Source: Lamellibrachia satsuma
Taxonomy: Eukaryota; Annelida; Polychaeta; Sabellida; Siboglinidae
Length of the DNA: 64,000 bases
Reading direction: 5' to 3'
Assembly: GCA_033239005.1 (NCBI GenBank)
Contig: BSQZ01000025.1
Span: 9,358,602 to 9,422,601 of the forward strand
Shown: positions 47,294 to 57,344 of the stretch, piece after piece
Layout: each line of letters starts with the position of its first letter
How positions within the stretch are numbered: position 1 is the first letter of the stretch
The notes under the pieces: generated by a model
What the model was told of the DNA's origin: nothing
Database searches by the model: none
What the model saw: the letters and a program-made list of their open reading frames with translations, nothing else
Made by a program: the position numbers and the translations under genes

Positions 47294-47536
47294 ATTTCGA
47301 GAGACAAATTTTCTAGACACAACTTCGCAATGCAGAGACTGGAACAGGAGTGAAAGATTCCAGCTGCTGGCTCTGGTTTGAACTGGTTTCCGTTAAGCCG
47401 TGATTGGCTGAATATCGTGGAGTAATACAAATTATTTGACCAAATAGTTCCGGTGTAGTCTCGGACACCCAGGGCAAGACTTGCCTTGGTTATCTCATAA
47501 AATCTGTTATGCAGCCGTAAGTTGCATAAATCCATT
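47294..47536 (-). repeat. D1 repeat A1 (5' end)
   Basis: 243 bp, identical by eye to A2. On the minus strand it starts GGATTTATGCAACTTACGG directly after AAT. Confidence 0.95.
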
Positions 47537-47580
47537 TTCGCTCGGTCCGCGGTGCAGCACTGTTTTTAAGTAAACAGTAA
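47537..47580 (+). pseudogene. D2 SGNH hydrolase ORF, 3' end after D1
   Basis: The 44 bases carry the last codons (FRSVRGAALFL...) and a TAA at 47578-47580. FRSVRG aligns with FRSIRG at the matching place in D1's hydrolase, which supports the join across D1. Confidence 0.9.
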
Positions 47581-48634
47581 GCAAATCTCAACTCTTTACG
47601 TATAACATACATAAACGGTAACTGTAGCATATTCCCCTTCCCTATGCACACACTGTGGTTATTTGGGATTTACCATTCCCCTTCTTCGTATTTGAAGGCA
47701 TTATTCTGCATGTTTAAGCATTTCAGTGGTAGGTTTATCACATATGCTGGTCTAATTTTTACATCTGTATATGGCTATCCAATTCTTATGCAACATTACA
47801 TTACATATTGTTATGTTTACATTCAATTTGGTCTTATTCATGCTATCCACATTTGTATGCTACATTCCAATTTTAAACAGGTTTTAGTTCAGATGTATCC
47901 TGAGTTATAATCCCGAGATTGAGGGATACTGGGATCGGCTTACATGTTGATATGTGTACCGAGAATGTCGGTTTTTATTTTTTAAATTATTACATGCTAT
48001 CGTAATGTATATGCTACATTACAATTTTAAGCAGGTCTTAGTTCAGGTGTTCCCTGAGTTATAATCCTGAGATTGAGGGATACTGGGATCGGCTTAAATT
48101 TATATGTGTACCGAGAATGTCGGTTTTTATTTCAATTTGGACATGCTATCCAATTGTATATGCTACATTGCAATTTTAAGCAGGTCTCAGTTCAGGTGTA
48201 CCCTGAGTTATAATCCCGGGATTGAGGGATACTGGGATCGGCTTACCTATTTATATGTGTACCGAGAATGTCGGTTTTTATTTAAATTTGGACATGCTAT
48301 CCAAATGTATATGCTACATTGCAATTTTAAGCAGATCTCAGTTCAGGTGTACCCTGAGTTATATTCCCGAGATTGAGGGATACTGGGATCGGCTTACATA
48401 TTTGTATGTGTACCGAGAATGTCGGTTTTTATTTTAAATGTTGACATGCTATCCAAATGTATATGCTACATTGCCATTTTAAGCAGGTCTTAGTTCAGGT
48501 GTTCCATGAGTTACCGAGACTGTCGGTTTTTAATTCATGTTGTCCGACAATTTTCACGCAATATTCAAACAGCTTTTGGGTCAGGTGTATACTAACTATT
48601 AGTTCTGCTGTTAACTTATTTCCTGTTCCTGCTG
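47581..48634 (+). repeat. D2 leader with about 150-bp tandem array
   Basis: GGGATCGGCTTA recurs at 47931, 48085, 48234 and 48385 (about 150 bp apart), each followed by GTGTACCGAGAATGTCGG and a T-rich stretch, within about 47860-48540. It occupies the position of D1's 55-bp array between hydrolase and gag but is unrelated in sequence. No ORF with conserved features. Confidence 0.9.
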
Positions 48635-48655
48635 GTGTTATTGGCGATGTTACAG

Positions 48656-49702
48656 ATGCCACCAAAGAAGCGAGTTGCCACACGATCACTGTCGAGGACG
48701 CGTGCCAGCAAGAAGCCAATCACTGATCGGCCTCCTGTACCTGCAGTTGAGCAAGTGCCTGTCGCTGTTGACGCGACTGCAGACGCCATTGCCGCAGCTG
48801 TCATGCAGCGCCTGGAACAGTCGGGACGTTTGTTGCCAGCGCCTAATGATCCCATGCAGCCAGCACCAAGTACATCTCTTAGCGCTGTGGACACAATGAG
48901 TGACACTGATGGTCCAGACACTATCATCAGTGATTTACTTGGGGGTGAGTTGTCTGCCCCGCCATCAACATACAATGTTGTTAACAGGCCGCTAGGGGCC
49001 AACCTGTCAGACACCCTCAAGAATAGGATTAGAAGGGGGGACTATGTCAATCTTCAGCATTTGCTGACTGATGATGGTGATTTTGATGAGCAGCAGCACC
49101 AACGCATGACCTTAGAGGTTAGATCAATTGGGCAGGAGGAGACTCTTTCTGTAGTCAAGCCCAACCATACAAGAGAAATAACCACAACAGGGCAATGGCT
49201 GTCAGCATTCACTATTTATGCTGCAGTGCTCACAGAACATTCGCCACAGCATGCACCAGGTTTATTCAAACACATCGCAGACATTACAGAGATGGCACGC
49301 AGGTTTGGGGGTTTGGCATGGAAAAAGTATGACGAAAGTTTCCGCAAGGAAATGAAAGCAAATGGGTTACACTTTGGTCAGGTCCACTGGGATGCACGGT
49401 TCCACTGTCTGGAACAAACTGTTAACAGCAAAGCAGTCGGTTATTCCTTTCGTGGGCAAGTCAACCGAAGCAGGGGTGGTTCCATCCGCAGTCCAGCCAT
49501 CAGTAACCAGTTGTTCCAAAAAGGCCAGTGCTTCCAGTTCGAGCAGTTTGGCAGCTGCACCAAATCTGCGTGTCACTTCAAACACGCATGCTCAAAATGT
49601 TTCGGGAAACATCCCACCAGTCGTTGTGGTTTGCGCCCATCCCACCCACAAAGGGGTGGACGCCCAATTGCACCACGCGCTCCCAACACCAATAAACTGT
49701 GA
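48656..49702 (+). CDS. D2 gag-like protein
   Basis: About 348 residues from ATG at 48656 (another ATG at 48647 is in frame). Basic start (PPKKRVATRSLSRTRASKK), Ala/Pro-rich middle, then LSDTLKNRIRRGDYVNLQHL, matching the globular segment of D1's gag (SDKLKAQIWSGEYISISSLL), GQWLSAFTIYAAVLTEH, and C-terminal zinc motifs C-x8-C-x4-C-x3-H and C-x2-C-x3-H-x4-C near residues 292-325. It ends TGA at 49700-49702, four bases before the RT ATG. The frame is intact. Confidence 0.9.
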   Translation: MPPKKRVATRSLSRTRASKKPITDRPPVPAVEQVPVAVDATADAIAAAVMQRLEQSGRLLPAPNDPMQPAPSTSLSAVDTMSDTDGPDTIISDLLGGELSAPPSTYNVVNRPLGANLSDTLKNRIRRGDYVNLQHLLTDDGDFDEQQHQRMTLEVRSIGQEETLSVVKPNHTREITTTGQWLSAFTIYAAVLTEHSPQHAPGLFKHIADITEMARRFGGLAWKKYDESFRKEMKANGLHFGQVHWDARFHCLEQTVNSKAVGYSFRGQVNRSRGGSIRSPAISNQLFQKGQCFQFEQFGSCTKSACHFKHACSKCFGKHPTSRCGLRPSHPQRGGRPIAPRAPNTNKL

Positions 49703-49706
49703 GACA

Positions 49707-51260
49707 ATGGCCAGGTATCTTGTGGGCTACAACAAACCTGACACTTCTATGTTATTAGATGGGTTTTCGCTAGGTTTCTCTTTACATTATGATGGCCCAC
49801 ACTGCATCAGGTGTTCTGGCAATCACCAATCCGCTCTGCAGGCACCATCACTAGTGGATGATAAATTGAGACATGAAATGCACTTGGGTCGTATAGCTGG
49901 GCCATTTCAACAGGTTCCCTTTCCAAACTTCCAGGCCTCACCTCTCGGTTTAGTCCCGAAGCATGAAATTGGCAAGTTCAGGCTCATCCATGATTTATCA
50001 TTTCCAAAAGGCGACTCCATAAATTTTTATACATCTAAGGAATACACAACAGTGCAATATGAATCATTGGACATAGTCATTGATTTGGTCAGGTCATGCG
50101 GTCATAACTCCTTAATAGCAAAAGCAGATATACAGGATGCTTTTAGGCTAGTACCCATTAGACCACAAGATTACCCATTACTTGGTTTCACCTGGAATGG
50201 TATGTTCTATCATGATAAAGTTCTCCCGATGGGTTCTGCAGTCAGTTGTCAGACATTTGAGCGATTTAGTCGAGCACTGCAGTGGATATTGCAGACACAT
50301 TTTGGGGTTAGCAAAGTGACTCATTTGTTGGACGATTTCATCTTTTTTGGTCCTTGTAATGAATCAACTTGTTTAACTTCATTGCTTTCTTTTGAAAAGC
50401 TTTCGCAGGACATTGGCATTCCACTAAACCATGGCAAGAGGTGTCTTCCCTCTACGTGTCAAATTGTGTATGGCATTGAGATTGACACGGCTGTGATGGA
50501 GCTTCGTCTACCAGAAGATAAGCTAATGAAAGCTACATCGTTAGTGAAACGTATCACAAACCGTTGCAAGGTCACTTTGAAAGATTTACTTTCACTTATT
50601 GGTCTGCTTAATTTTGCTTGCTTGGTTGTGCCACCTGGTAGGGCATTTCTCCGTCGGTTGATTAATTTGACAATTGCTGTTACTAGGCTTAATCATTTTG
50701 TGACATTGAATCACGAAGCACGTGCAGATTTAGCTGCCTGGCAGGAATTCCTTGTATCATTTAATGGGAAGAGCATGTTTCTAGAGCAGCAGTTTCTTTC
50801 TTCAACCACGATTAAACTATACACGGATGCTTCCAGTGACATAGGTTTCGCAGTTGTATTTGGAAAAAAATGGGTATCAGGGAGATGGCATAGGCCCTTC
50901 ACATCAGCAGATATCACCCTACTTGAGTTGTATCCCTTAGTGTTGGCAGCAGAATTGTTTGGAAAATTGCTGGCTAATCACTGTATAATTTTCATGTCTG
51001 AGAACTCAGGTGTGGTGGATATTGTCAATAAGTGTACATCTAAGAATCGAGCTATTATGAAGCTGGTGAGAAGATTGGTTCTGGCATGTTTGAAATACAA
51101 TGTTTTATTTCGATGCCGTCATGTTCCTGGTTATGAGAATGTTATAGCAGACCACCTTTCTCGATTGCAGATCGGCAAAGCCAGGAACGTGGCTCCTTGG
51201 CTAAATTGCACACCAGTGGCAATACCAGATGCACTAAAACCAGATGTTCTTCTAGATTAG
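49707..51260 (+). CDS. D2 reverse transcriptase / RNase H
   Basis: The start is put at ATG 49707, just after the gag stop; about 517 residues. The frame is open from 49362, so a +1 fusion with gag is also possible. RT: LGRIAGPFQQVP, FQASPLGLVPKHEIGKFR, KADIQDAFRLVP, LPMGSAVSCQTFE and LLDDFIFFG (catalytic DD). RNase H: KLYTDASSDIGFA, TLLELYPLVLAAE, FMSENSGVVD and HVPGYENVIADHLSR. The third acidic position is Glu in SEN, where D1 has Asp in TDN, which may weaken RNase H. The C-terminus overlaps the recombinase frame by 64 bp. Confidence 0.92.
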   Translation: MARYLVGYNKPDTSMLLDGFSLGFSLHYDGPHCIRCSGNHQSALQAPSLVDDKLRHEMHLGRIAGPFQQVPFPNFQASPLGLVPKHEIGKFRLIHDLSFPKGDSINFYTSKEYTTVQYESLDIVIDLVRSCGHNSLIAKADIQDAFRLVPIRPQDYPLLGFTWNGMFYHDKVLPMGSAVSCQTFERFSRALQWILQTHFGVSKVTHLLDDFIFFGPCNESTCLTSLLSFEKLSQDIGIPLNHGKRCLPSTCQIVYGIEIDTAVMELRLPEDKLMKATSLVKRITNRCKVTLKDLLSLIGLLNFACLVVPPGRAFLRRLINLTIAVTRLNHFVTLNHEARADLAAWQEFLVSFNGKSMFLEQQFLSSTTIKLYTDASSDIGFAVVFGKKWVSGRWHRPFTSADITLLELYPLVLAAELFGKLLANHCIIFMSENSGVVDIVNKCTSKNRAIMKLVRRLVLACLKYNVLFRCRHVPGYENVIADHLSRLQIGKARNVAPWLNCTPVAIPDALKPDVLLD

Positions 51261-52171
51261 AGCGTGAACTGGTAAAATCATCATTAGCACCAACAACCCG
51301 AGCAGCATATAAGCGCAGTGTCAATATGTTACGTACCTATATATCTTCCGTTAGCCCAGGCAAGAGGGTTTTCCCTGTTTCTCAACATAATCTAGCTGGG
51401 TTCATAACTCACATGTACTCAGGCAATTATGCTTCTTCGACTATTTTGTCCACTGTGTCAGCTGTATCTTACAGCCATAAGATAATTGGGTTAATAGACC
51501 CAGCGGATAATTTTTACATTAAGAAGCTTCTACTGGGTATTCAAAAACGGACAAGTACAATTGATTCGAGACGACCAATTGATTTATGCATGCTAGGTCA
51601 ACTTACCAAGGCAACTAAAGCAGTGATTCCTAACAAATTTTCACAGTTATGTATAGCTGCAATGTTTATGCTGGCATTTCACGGTTTTTTAAGGATAGGG
51701 GAAATCTGTGTACGATCTGGAGTGTTATCAGGACATGTGATACAAAGGAGTGACATAGAGGTGGTCCCAAGTCACAAGGGAGGCAGCAACACTTCTTTGA
51801 GGCTCACGATCAGACATGCTAAGCATCAACAGGTGAACAGGCCTGTTGTTCTTGAGATAATGTCCCAATCCATTAATTGCCCAGTGAAACTTTTATGTAA
51901 CTATCTGCACATTCGTGGTTCTGCGATGGGGCCACTCTTTGTTTTCCCTGATAAATCCCCTATGTCAAGATCATATTTTGCCTCTCAGCTCTCAGCATGT
52001 CTTTCTCATGCAGGCTACAATCCAAGTCTTTACAAGTGCCACTCATTCCGCATAGGTGCAGCAACTACAGCTGCTACACGGGGCTTTACAGATGTCCAAA
52101 TTCAGGCAATGGGCCGATGGAAATCGACTGCTTTTCGTCGTTATATCCGAATCCCAATGATGAAACTTTAA
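51197..52171 (+). CDS. D2 tyrosine recombinase
   Basis: About 320 residues. Core-binding part: SSLAPTTRAAYKRSVNMLRT. Catalytic part: FHGFLRIGEI (Arg I), KCHSFRIGAATT (HxxR) and MGRWKSTAFRRYIRIP (Trp and the Tyr nucleophile). All catalytic residues are present, so this is the intact recombinase of the pair. No ATG precedes the core-binding domain in this frame (the first is at about 51326), so it probably depends on -1 frameshifting or readthrough from RT/RH, or starts at a non-ATG codon. D1's recombinase has the same -1 relation. It would integrate the circular cDNA at AAT. Confidence 0.92.
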   Translation: MAKLHTSGNTRCTKTRCSSRLERELVKSSLAPTTRAAYKRSVNMLRTYISSVSPGKRVFPVSQHNLAGFITHMYSGNYASSTILSTVSAVSYSHKIIGLIDPADNFYIKKLLLGIQKRTSTIDSRRPIDLCMLGQLTKATKAVIPNKFSQLCIAAMFMLAFHGFLRIGEICVRSGVLSGHVIQRSDIEVVPSHKGGSNTSLRLTIRHAKHQQVNRPVVLEIMSQSINCPVKLLCNYLHIRGSAMGPLFVFPDKSPMSRSYFASQLSACLSHAGYNPSLYKCHSFRIGAATTAATRGFTDVQIQAMGRWKSTAFRRYIRIPMMKL

Positions 52172-52289
52172 CACTGGTTGCGAATAGGGTGCTGCTGCTC
52201 ACCACATGAATAACATCTACTGTATATATGTGGTGTATTTCTTGTTTTACACAATATCCTCTTACAGTTATGCTTTCTTTGCTGTAAGT

Positions 52290-52870
52290 TAGCAGATGTG
52301 CCAGACTGACTTGCTCAGCCGGGTCTGAGAGTCAAAATGGTTCATCAATAACAAATAGTTCTTACACGTTTGTGTGTGCATCAAATTATTTTATAAGTAT
52401 TGTGTCTGTACAATAGCTCGGCAGTTAGTCGGTGTATCAAATTGGCTTGCTCAGCCGGGTCTGAGAGTCAAGATGGTACATCATTAACAAATAATGCTTA
52501 TATATTTGTGGGTGCATCAAATTTTGTTGTTGGAGGTATTGTGTCTGTACACTAGCTCGACAGTTAATGAGTATCACATTGGCTTGTTCAGGAGAGTCAT
52601 GAGGGTGCATCAATAACAAATAGTGCTTATATATTTGTGTGTGCATCGAATTATTTTTATAAATATTGTGTCTGTACAATAGCTCGACAGTTAGTCAGTG
52701 TATCAAATTGGCTTGCTCAGCCGGGTCTGAGAGTCAAGATGGTGCACCACTAACAAATAGGGCCTATACATTTGTATGTCCAGTACATTTTATAAGTACT
52801 GTGTATGTGTGTAGAATAGCAGAATTATGTGTCAGATTGGCTTGCTCAGTCGGGTCTAAGAGTCAATTCA
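52290..52870 (+). repeat. D2 3' tandem array, about 133-bp unit, 5 copies
   Basis: GGCTTGCTCAGCCGGGTCTG or a variant recurs at about 52310, 52445, 52578, 52710 and 52839, with TGTCTGTACAATAGCTCG between. It lies between the recombinase and B1. D1 has nothing similar there. Confidence 0.9.
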
Positions 52871-52985
52871 ATTTCACCAGCAATTTTTGATGTTGGGTAA
52901 TGCGAATGGGTTGGTATCGTTTTCAGTGTTCTTACTGTGTGGCCTTGGGTGGGGGTGGCACTTATCTCTATGGAGTAGTGCCTGT

Positions 52986-53275
52986 GGCAGGTAGCCCCTC
53001 ACCTTTGATGTATTATTGTGATTACCAGTTTAATTGGTTGTGTGCATACACTGTTGTTTTATTGGGTACATCAATAACTGGTTATAGTCGACTTGTTTGT
53101 ACAATTATTATGTTTACTGGTGTACTTGGGATGCATACAACCTGGCATTAAAATATGCCCTTTACCAACCTTTACATATGTATCCGTCTCCCTTATTCCT
53201 ACATCAAACAAGCTGCGGTCACACTTGAAACTAGACCAGCGTCTCTACGCATTCGACACCACAGGAAACATAAAT
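52986..53275 (+). repeat. D2 repeat B1
   Basis: 290 bp, matching B2 (53797-54088) except for one substitution (GCGGTC/GCGGCC) and a 2-bp CT insertion in B2. It runs directly into A2 at 53276 through ACATAAAT|GTGATTTT. Confidence 0.95.
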
Positions 53276-53614
53276 GTGATTTTTAGCACAGTAAAAAAGT
53301 GGTTTATGTTTCTGTGGTGGATGTTTGGAATATCAGTGTACTGTTAATGCAACCTTACCACCCCTGCTATCAGGCGAGTGGTATCGTCCACCGCACGCAC
53401 CTGTTGACCGCTGGGGTGGCCAGGCGCTGCCATTCCGGTTTTGAAAGCCATCGAAGTGAGTTGATATTTACAAACTTTATTTGATTGCGTTGTACACGTT
53501 GCATTACTTGTTGCTATTTTTCAATGGCATTTTCTAAAGACTATGCCCGTACTGTTACTGTATGAATTCATGGTATGATTCATTTCAGATGTACTACATT
53601 TAATGATTATTTGA
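53276..53614 (+). repeat. D2 repeat A2
   Basis: 339 bp matching A1 at 38701-39039, with one difference. Confidence 0.95.
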
Positions 53615-53796
53615 CCACCACCTCCTCTCCTCCACCTCTGATTTCATAATGTTGCAATACATGTCGTACCATGGATTATTTATGATGTCTTATATGTCAT
53701 GTATGGGCAAGTAGCCCATACATTTTTATGTAATGTGGTAATTATCTATTTGATGTGTTGTGTGGTTTATCATTGATGTTTTCTTTACCATATATG
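53615..53796 (+). other. D2 spacer between A2 and B2
   Basis: 182 bp found once, including a GGGCAAGTAGCCCATAC segment like the start of B1/B2 (GGCAGGTAGCCCC). It corresponds in position to the 233-bp spacer of D1. Confidence 0.7.
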
Positions 53797-54088
53797 GGCA
53801 GGTAGCCCCTCACCTTTGATGTATTATTGTGATTACCAGTTTAATTGGTTGTGTGCATACACTGTTGTTTTATTGGGTACATCAATAACTGGTTATAGTC
53901 GACTTGTTTGTACAATTATTATGTTTACTGGTGTACTTGGGATGCATACAACCTGGCATTAAAATATGCCCTTTACCAACCTTTACATATGTATCCGTCT
54001 CCCTTATTCCTACATCAAACAAGCTGCGGCCACACTTGAAACTAGACCAGCGTCTCTCTACGCATTCGACACCACAGGAAACATAAAT
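53797..54088 (+). repeat. D2 repeat B2 (3' end)
   Basis: 292 bp ending ACATAAAT, followed by host AATAATAACT. Matches B1. Confidence 0.95.
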
Positions 54089-57000
54089 AATAATAACTTG
54101 ACAAGCAGGAGTGTTCCATAATGTGTCAACCTATTGATTGTGCTGCAACTTGATATTTGACACTTTCTCAAACAATAAAATCCCTATTAATGACCCTGCC
54201 ATACCTGTATTATAGCATAGAAGACCAAGACTAGTATAGAGCCTATAGGAGACATGATACTTCCCAAGCATGCACACGAACAATAGTTAAGACCAGCTAA
54301 AAGAATAATAGCCTGGCCCTAGCTGTTCTATTCAGTGTTTGCGGGTGGGTGGGTGTTGGGAGGGAGGGAGGGGGTGTGTTTGGAAGGGTGAGCGTTTGTT
54401 GTTGCAGCTGCATGGACTGAAATTATTCTGTGCGTCATACTGTGTTACTTCTGATGTAAACTGTTTTGCCTAAAGCCCTCAGTTTTTGCCATTTTGTTTA
54501 CATGCATCAAGACAGCAACAAATGCACATGTATTCTACGTGCTTTTCAATGAATATGCTACTGGCCAAAATGGCTCAAAAGGGTAACTTTTGTTTAGCTA
54601 AATCTGATACCATGTGGTCTATGGCCCAAATGACCACAGGTAACGCTAGCCTAGCTAATGATGGAGATGATTCTGTTTCAGGTACAAATTTCACACTTAC
54701 ACTGCATGCACAAAATAATTGTGGTGGGAAAAGCGTCTGTCACCTTCTCGTGGTTCCTACTGTGGATCACAACAGCAAACTTTGCTGTTGTGTGAACTAA
54801 GAACAGCGCGCACTGACAATATTTTGTAAATCGTCAATGTTGTGTTTGTTTGTTTTATACTTAGGGGCTTCGTGCTCTGCAAAATCATACCAGTTGCTGA
54901 TTCGAGACGGTAGGTGCATGGATTTGTGACCTTAACCTGTCTAAAGGGAAATTTGGTTGATATCAACTAAATATTCAACTGCTACATTATTCACACAGCT
55001 TGACATCTAAAATGATGGTGATATGGAGCCTGTTTGTTACGAAGGAAACACATATTTGGCTTGGTTGCACTATTGACAGTTGCAGTCCGACCCATGTTTG
55101 CTGTTGTGACCGACTATGTGCAGCGGAAACATCGTCACGTCTTCGGGATGGTCTACAACTGAGCCTCATTTGTCTAGGCATTTCAAGACGTACCTCTTTG
55201 ACAGCCTAAACAATGTTGGTTAGTGCAACAAGGTAATGAACATAACAAGTTACATGCTTCCTGATATGCTCTCATTGAAATCTCTTTTTATTCAGTGGAA
55301 TAGTAGTTTTGTATGTTAGTGTGCTGAATCAAACCCCTAAGAATGTAGAATATTATATTACATAACATATTAGCTGTCACACCATCTTGGGACCACTACT
55401 TGAATAAATGAATTCACATGGACAGTACATTTTTAATTGCACATTCCAAATTTGCTTCTTTCATATTTGTATACCTTGTGCAGATATACATTGGGCTTTT
55501 AGAGTCATTCTTACAAATACCTGTCATAAGTTTTTACTTTGTCGTATTTCAAGTGTTGTGTCATAAACTGTTGAATAACAACAGCAGATTATTTGTTAAC
55601 AACTTCTGCTTGAAGATAGATGTCTGTGAGGTCAGGGCATTTATCAAGTCGTGGCTGTGGAATTTAGCTCATGCCTGATCAGCCATCTGTGTTGGAAACT
55701 GCACAAATCCTGAAGGACTAGTTTGCACCACTCTCAAAGTCATCCTGGCCTAATCGTGGCAACCAAACCCCACTACTAACCTCACTGGGTTCCTGTTGGA
55801 TTGTAGCATCTGATATTTTGTGGTAACAGTGGCTGTCCTTGAAGCTGCCAACCTTCATCTTAATTCCTTCAGCAGGTAGACATTTCTCCTCAATCATTCT
55901 ACTACTACTACTACTATCATGTGTTGTTTCGTCCATTGTAAAATCCCAGGTAAATCCAAGTAAAATTACTATTGAAAGTGACAAAACCGTTATCTGAATA
56001 CAAAGCCGTCTAACCCACCTGAGAATCTAGATGAAAGTGACAGGAGACCAGTATATTGCTGGGGGAGACATATTCACACTAGTGCAGCCTCCATCTTATA
56101 AGTTACATCAAAGCAGAGCAATTCACATTATGATATAATTACTGTAATTTTATACAATTCGACAAGTTGAGATGTCTGGCTTTACACTAATCCACACTTG
56201 AAGGTGATGTTTGGGTCTGTTTACATAGGTGTATTGTAGCATACAGTAAAGCTAGCAATTATAATTTTCAGTATGAAAAAACAACTGGCTATATAGAATT
56301 TTATTACAGAACAGCCTCTGTCTTGCAGTAAGTTACATCTCTATGGAGCCACTTTCAATCAATAACAACAGGCAGTATTGTGTTAGTCAAAATGTATATT
56401 TTGGTCGTGCACCATTTCCAAAGTGCATGTAGCAATTCAAGGTATTTCAATGCAGTAGTAAAACTTACATTTTTTGAGATGTCTTGAATCCTTCAGATGT
56501 TTCAAAGTGTCGTCTGCCATAGTCAATCTTATTCACAGGTGTCAGTCAGCCACTAGTAAGTGATGTCGTGACATGACGATTGATGTATAGCTCACAAGAT
56601 TGCTGAATGTGCCAGTCATAGTTCATTTTGCGTTGATGGTTTGATGTATTTTTTATCGCTTGCCTGTCTGATGAAACCAAAGTAGGGGAAAATAGAAAGT
56701 TAAAATGATTGAGAAGTGTTCTGTTTTCTGTTTGTTTCACATGTGTCACATCTACTCCCTGCTGGTATAATTGTGATCAGTAGACTTTCTTGATCGCAAT
56801 GAATAAGGATGATCTGCCCTGTTTGCAGGTGGCAGTGTTGTCTTTCTGCGGTGACTCCTTGTGACCACTGGGTTAACTACAGCTGTTGGTGTTGCTGAAG
56901 CTGGCCTTTTTTTCCTTTACGAGTAGCTGATATTGGATCAAGCTGACACTTCAGGTATCGATCTTCTGGACAGTGGTTTCATTTTGAACCAAAGTCGTTC

Positions 57001-57150
57001 TCCATGCGCTTTAACTTGGTATGACGGATGTGCAGACACATTGATGATCGATGTTTGGATTGTGTCTGGTATTTCACCTCATGCTGGATTTGCTTGACAG
57101 CTCTAGCGACCAGTCCATCTCTCGTTATAGAACAATGTACATTCTCCAAC
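54089..57150. other. No recognisable gene
   Basis: A G-rich run lies at 54343-54378. A short plus-strand piece at about 55155-55207 (HLSRHFKTYLFDSLNNVG, then stop) resembles the C-terminal end of a Jockey- or CR1-like LINE protein, but it is too short to be sure. A CTACTACTACTACTA run occurs at 55899-55915. Otherwise nothing. Confidence 0.45.
54343..54378 (+). other. Potential G-quadruplex
   Basis: Seven or more runs of at least three G with 1-4 base loops (GGGTGGGTGGGTGTTGGGAG, then further GGGA units). It lies about 250 bp beyond the D2 3' end. Confidence 0.7.
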
Positions 57151-57344
57151 TTGCCCAACATTGTATTTTATTGTATTGTGTTTTATTCAGTTCCAACAGG
57201 TCCAAAGACCCAGTAACAGGACTGATAACAAAATATAAGAACAATTAATACAAATAAATAATAAAAACAGTAAGAACAATTGTTATAATAAGGGTATAAA
57301 ACCACACAATACCGACATTACTAACATAGCAAGCTAAGACAGCA

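Larger units (their letters stand above)
39736..47536 (-). mobile_element. D1: Ngaro-like tyrosine-recombinase retrotransposon, nested in D2
   Basis: 7801 bp on the minus strand: A1 (47536-47294), SGNH hydrolase, ~55-bp array, gag, RT/RNase H, YR, B1 (40849-40531), A2 (40530-40288), spacer, B2 (40054-39736). The outer junctions both carry ATT (39733-39735, 47534-47536), i.e. AAT in the element's sense, with no further duplication of the target. A1 and A2 look identical over 243 bp, and B1 and B2 differ at one position over 319 bp, so insertion was recent. The internal B1-A2 junction reproduces the sequence formed by joining the two outer ends, as expected if it templates a circular intermediate. 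Confidence 0.93.
38701..54088 (+). mobile_element. D2: Ngaro-like tyrosine-recombinase retrotransposon (hosts D1)
   Basis: Net length about 7.6 kb once the nested D1 is removed. Plan: A1 (38701-39039), SGNH hydrolase ORF, ~150-bp tandem array, gag, RT/RNase H, YR, ~133-bp array, B1, A2, spacer, B2. Split direct repeats with B1 and A2 adjacent, an RT/RH without a methyltransferase domain, and a tyrosine recombinase place it with Ngaro-like elements of the DIRS order. AAAT occurs at both outer junctions (38697-38700 and 54085-54088), so it integrated at a short shared AAT with no other target duplication. Repeat pairs differ by only a few bases, implying recent insertion. Confidence 0.92.

Noticed and set aside
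40212..47535. Identical ~105-codon minus frames at 40212-40529 and 47215-47535
   Set aside because: They lie in the A1/A2 repeats of D1 and reflect repeat identity; no coding signal.
38701..54088. LTR retrotransposon or retrovirus
   Set aside because: No LTR pair, protease or DDE integrase; a tyrosine recombinase and split repeats fit Ngaro-like elements instead.
38701..54088. PAT- or DIRS1-type element
   Set aside because: No methyltransferase domain is seen and the termini are split direct repeats, not inverted repeats.
55000..55210. LINE C-terminal fragment
   Set aside because: Only about 18 matching residues before a stop; too short to call as an element.
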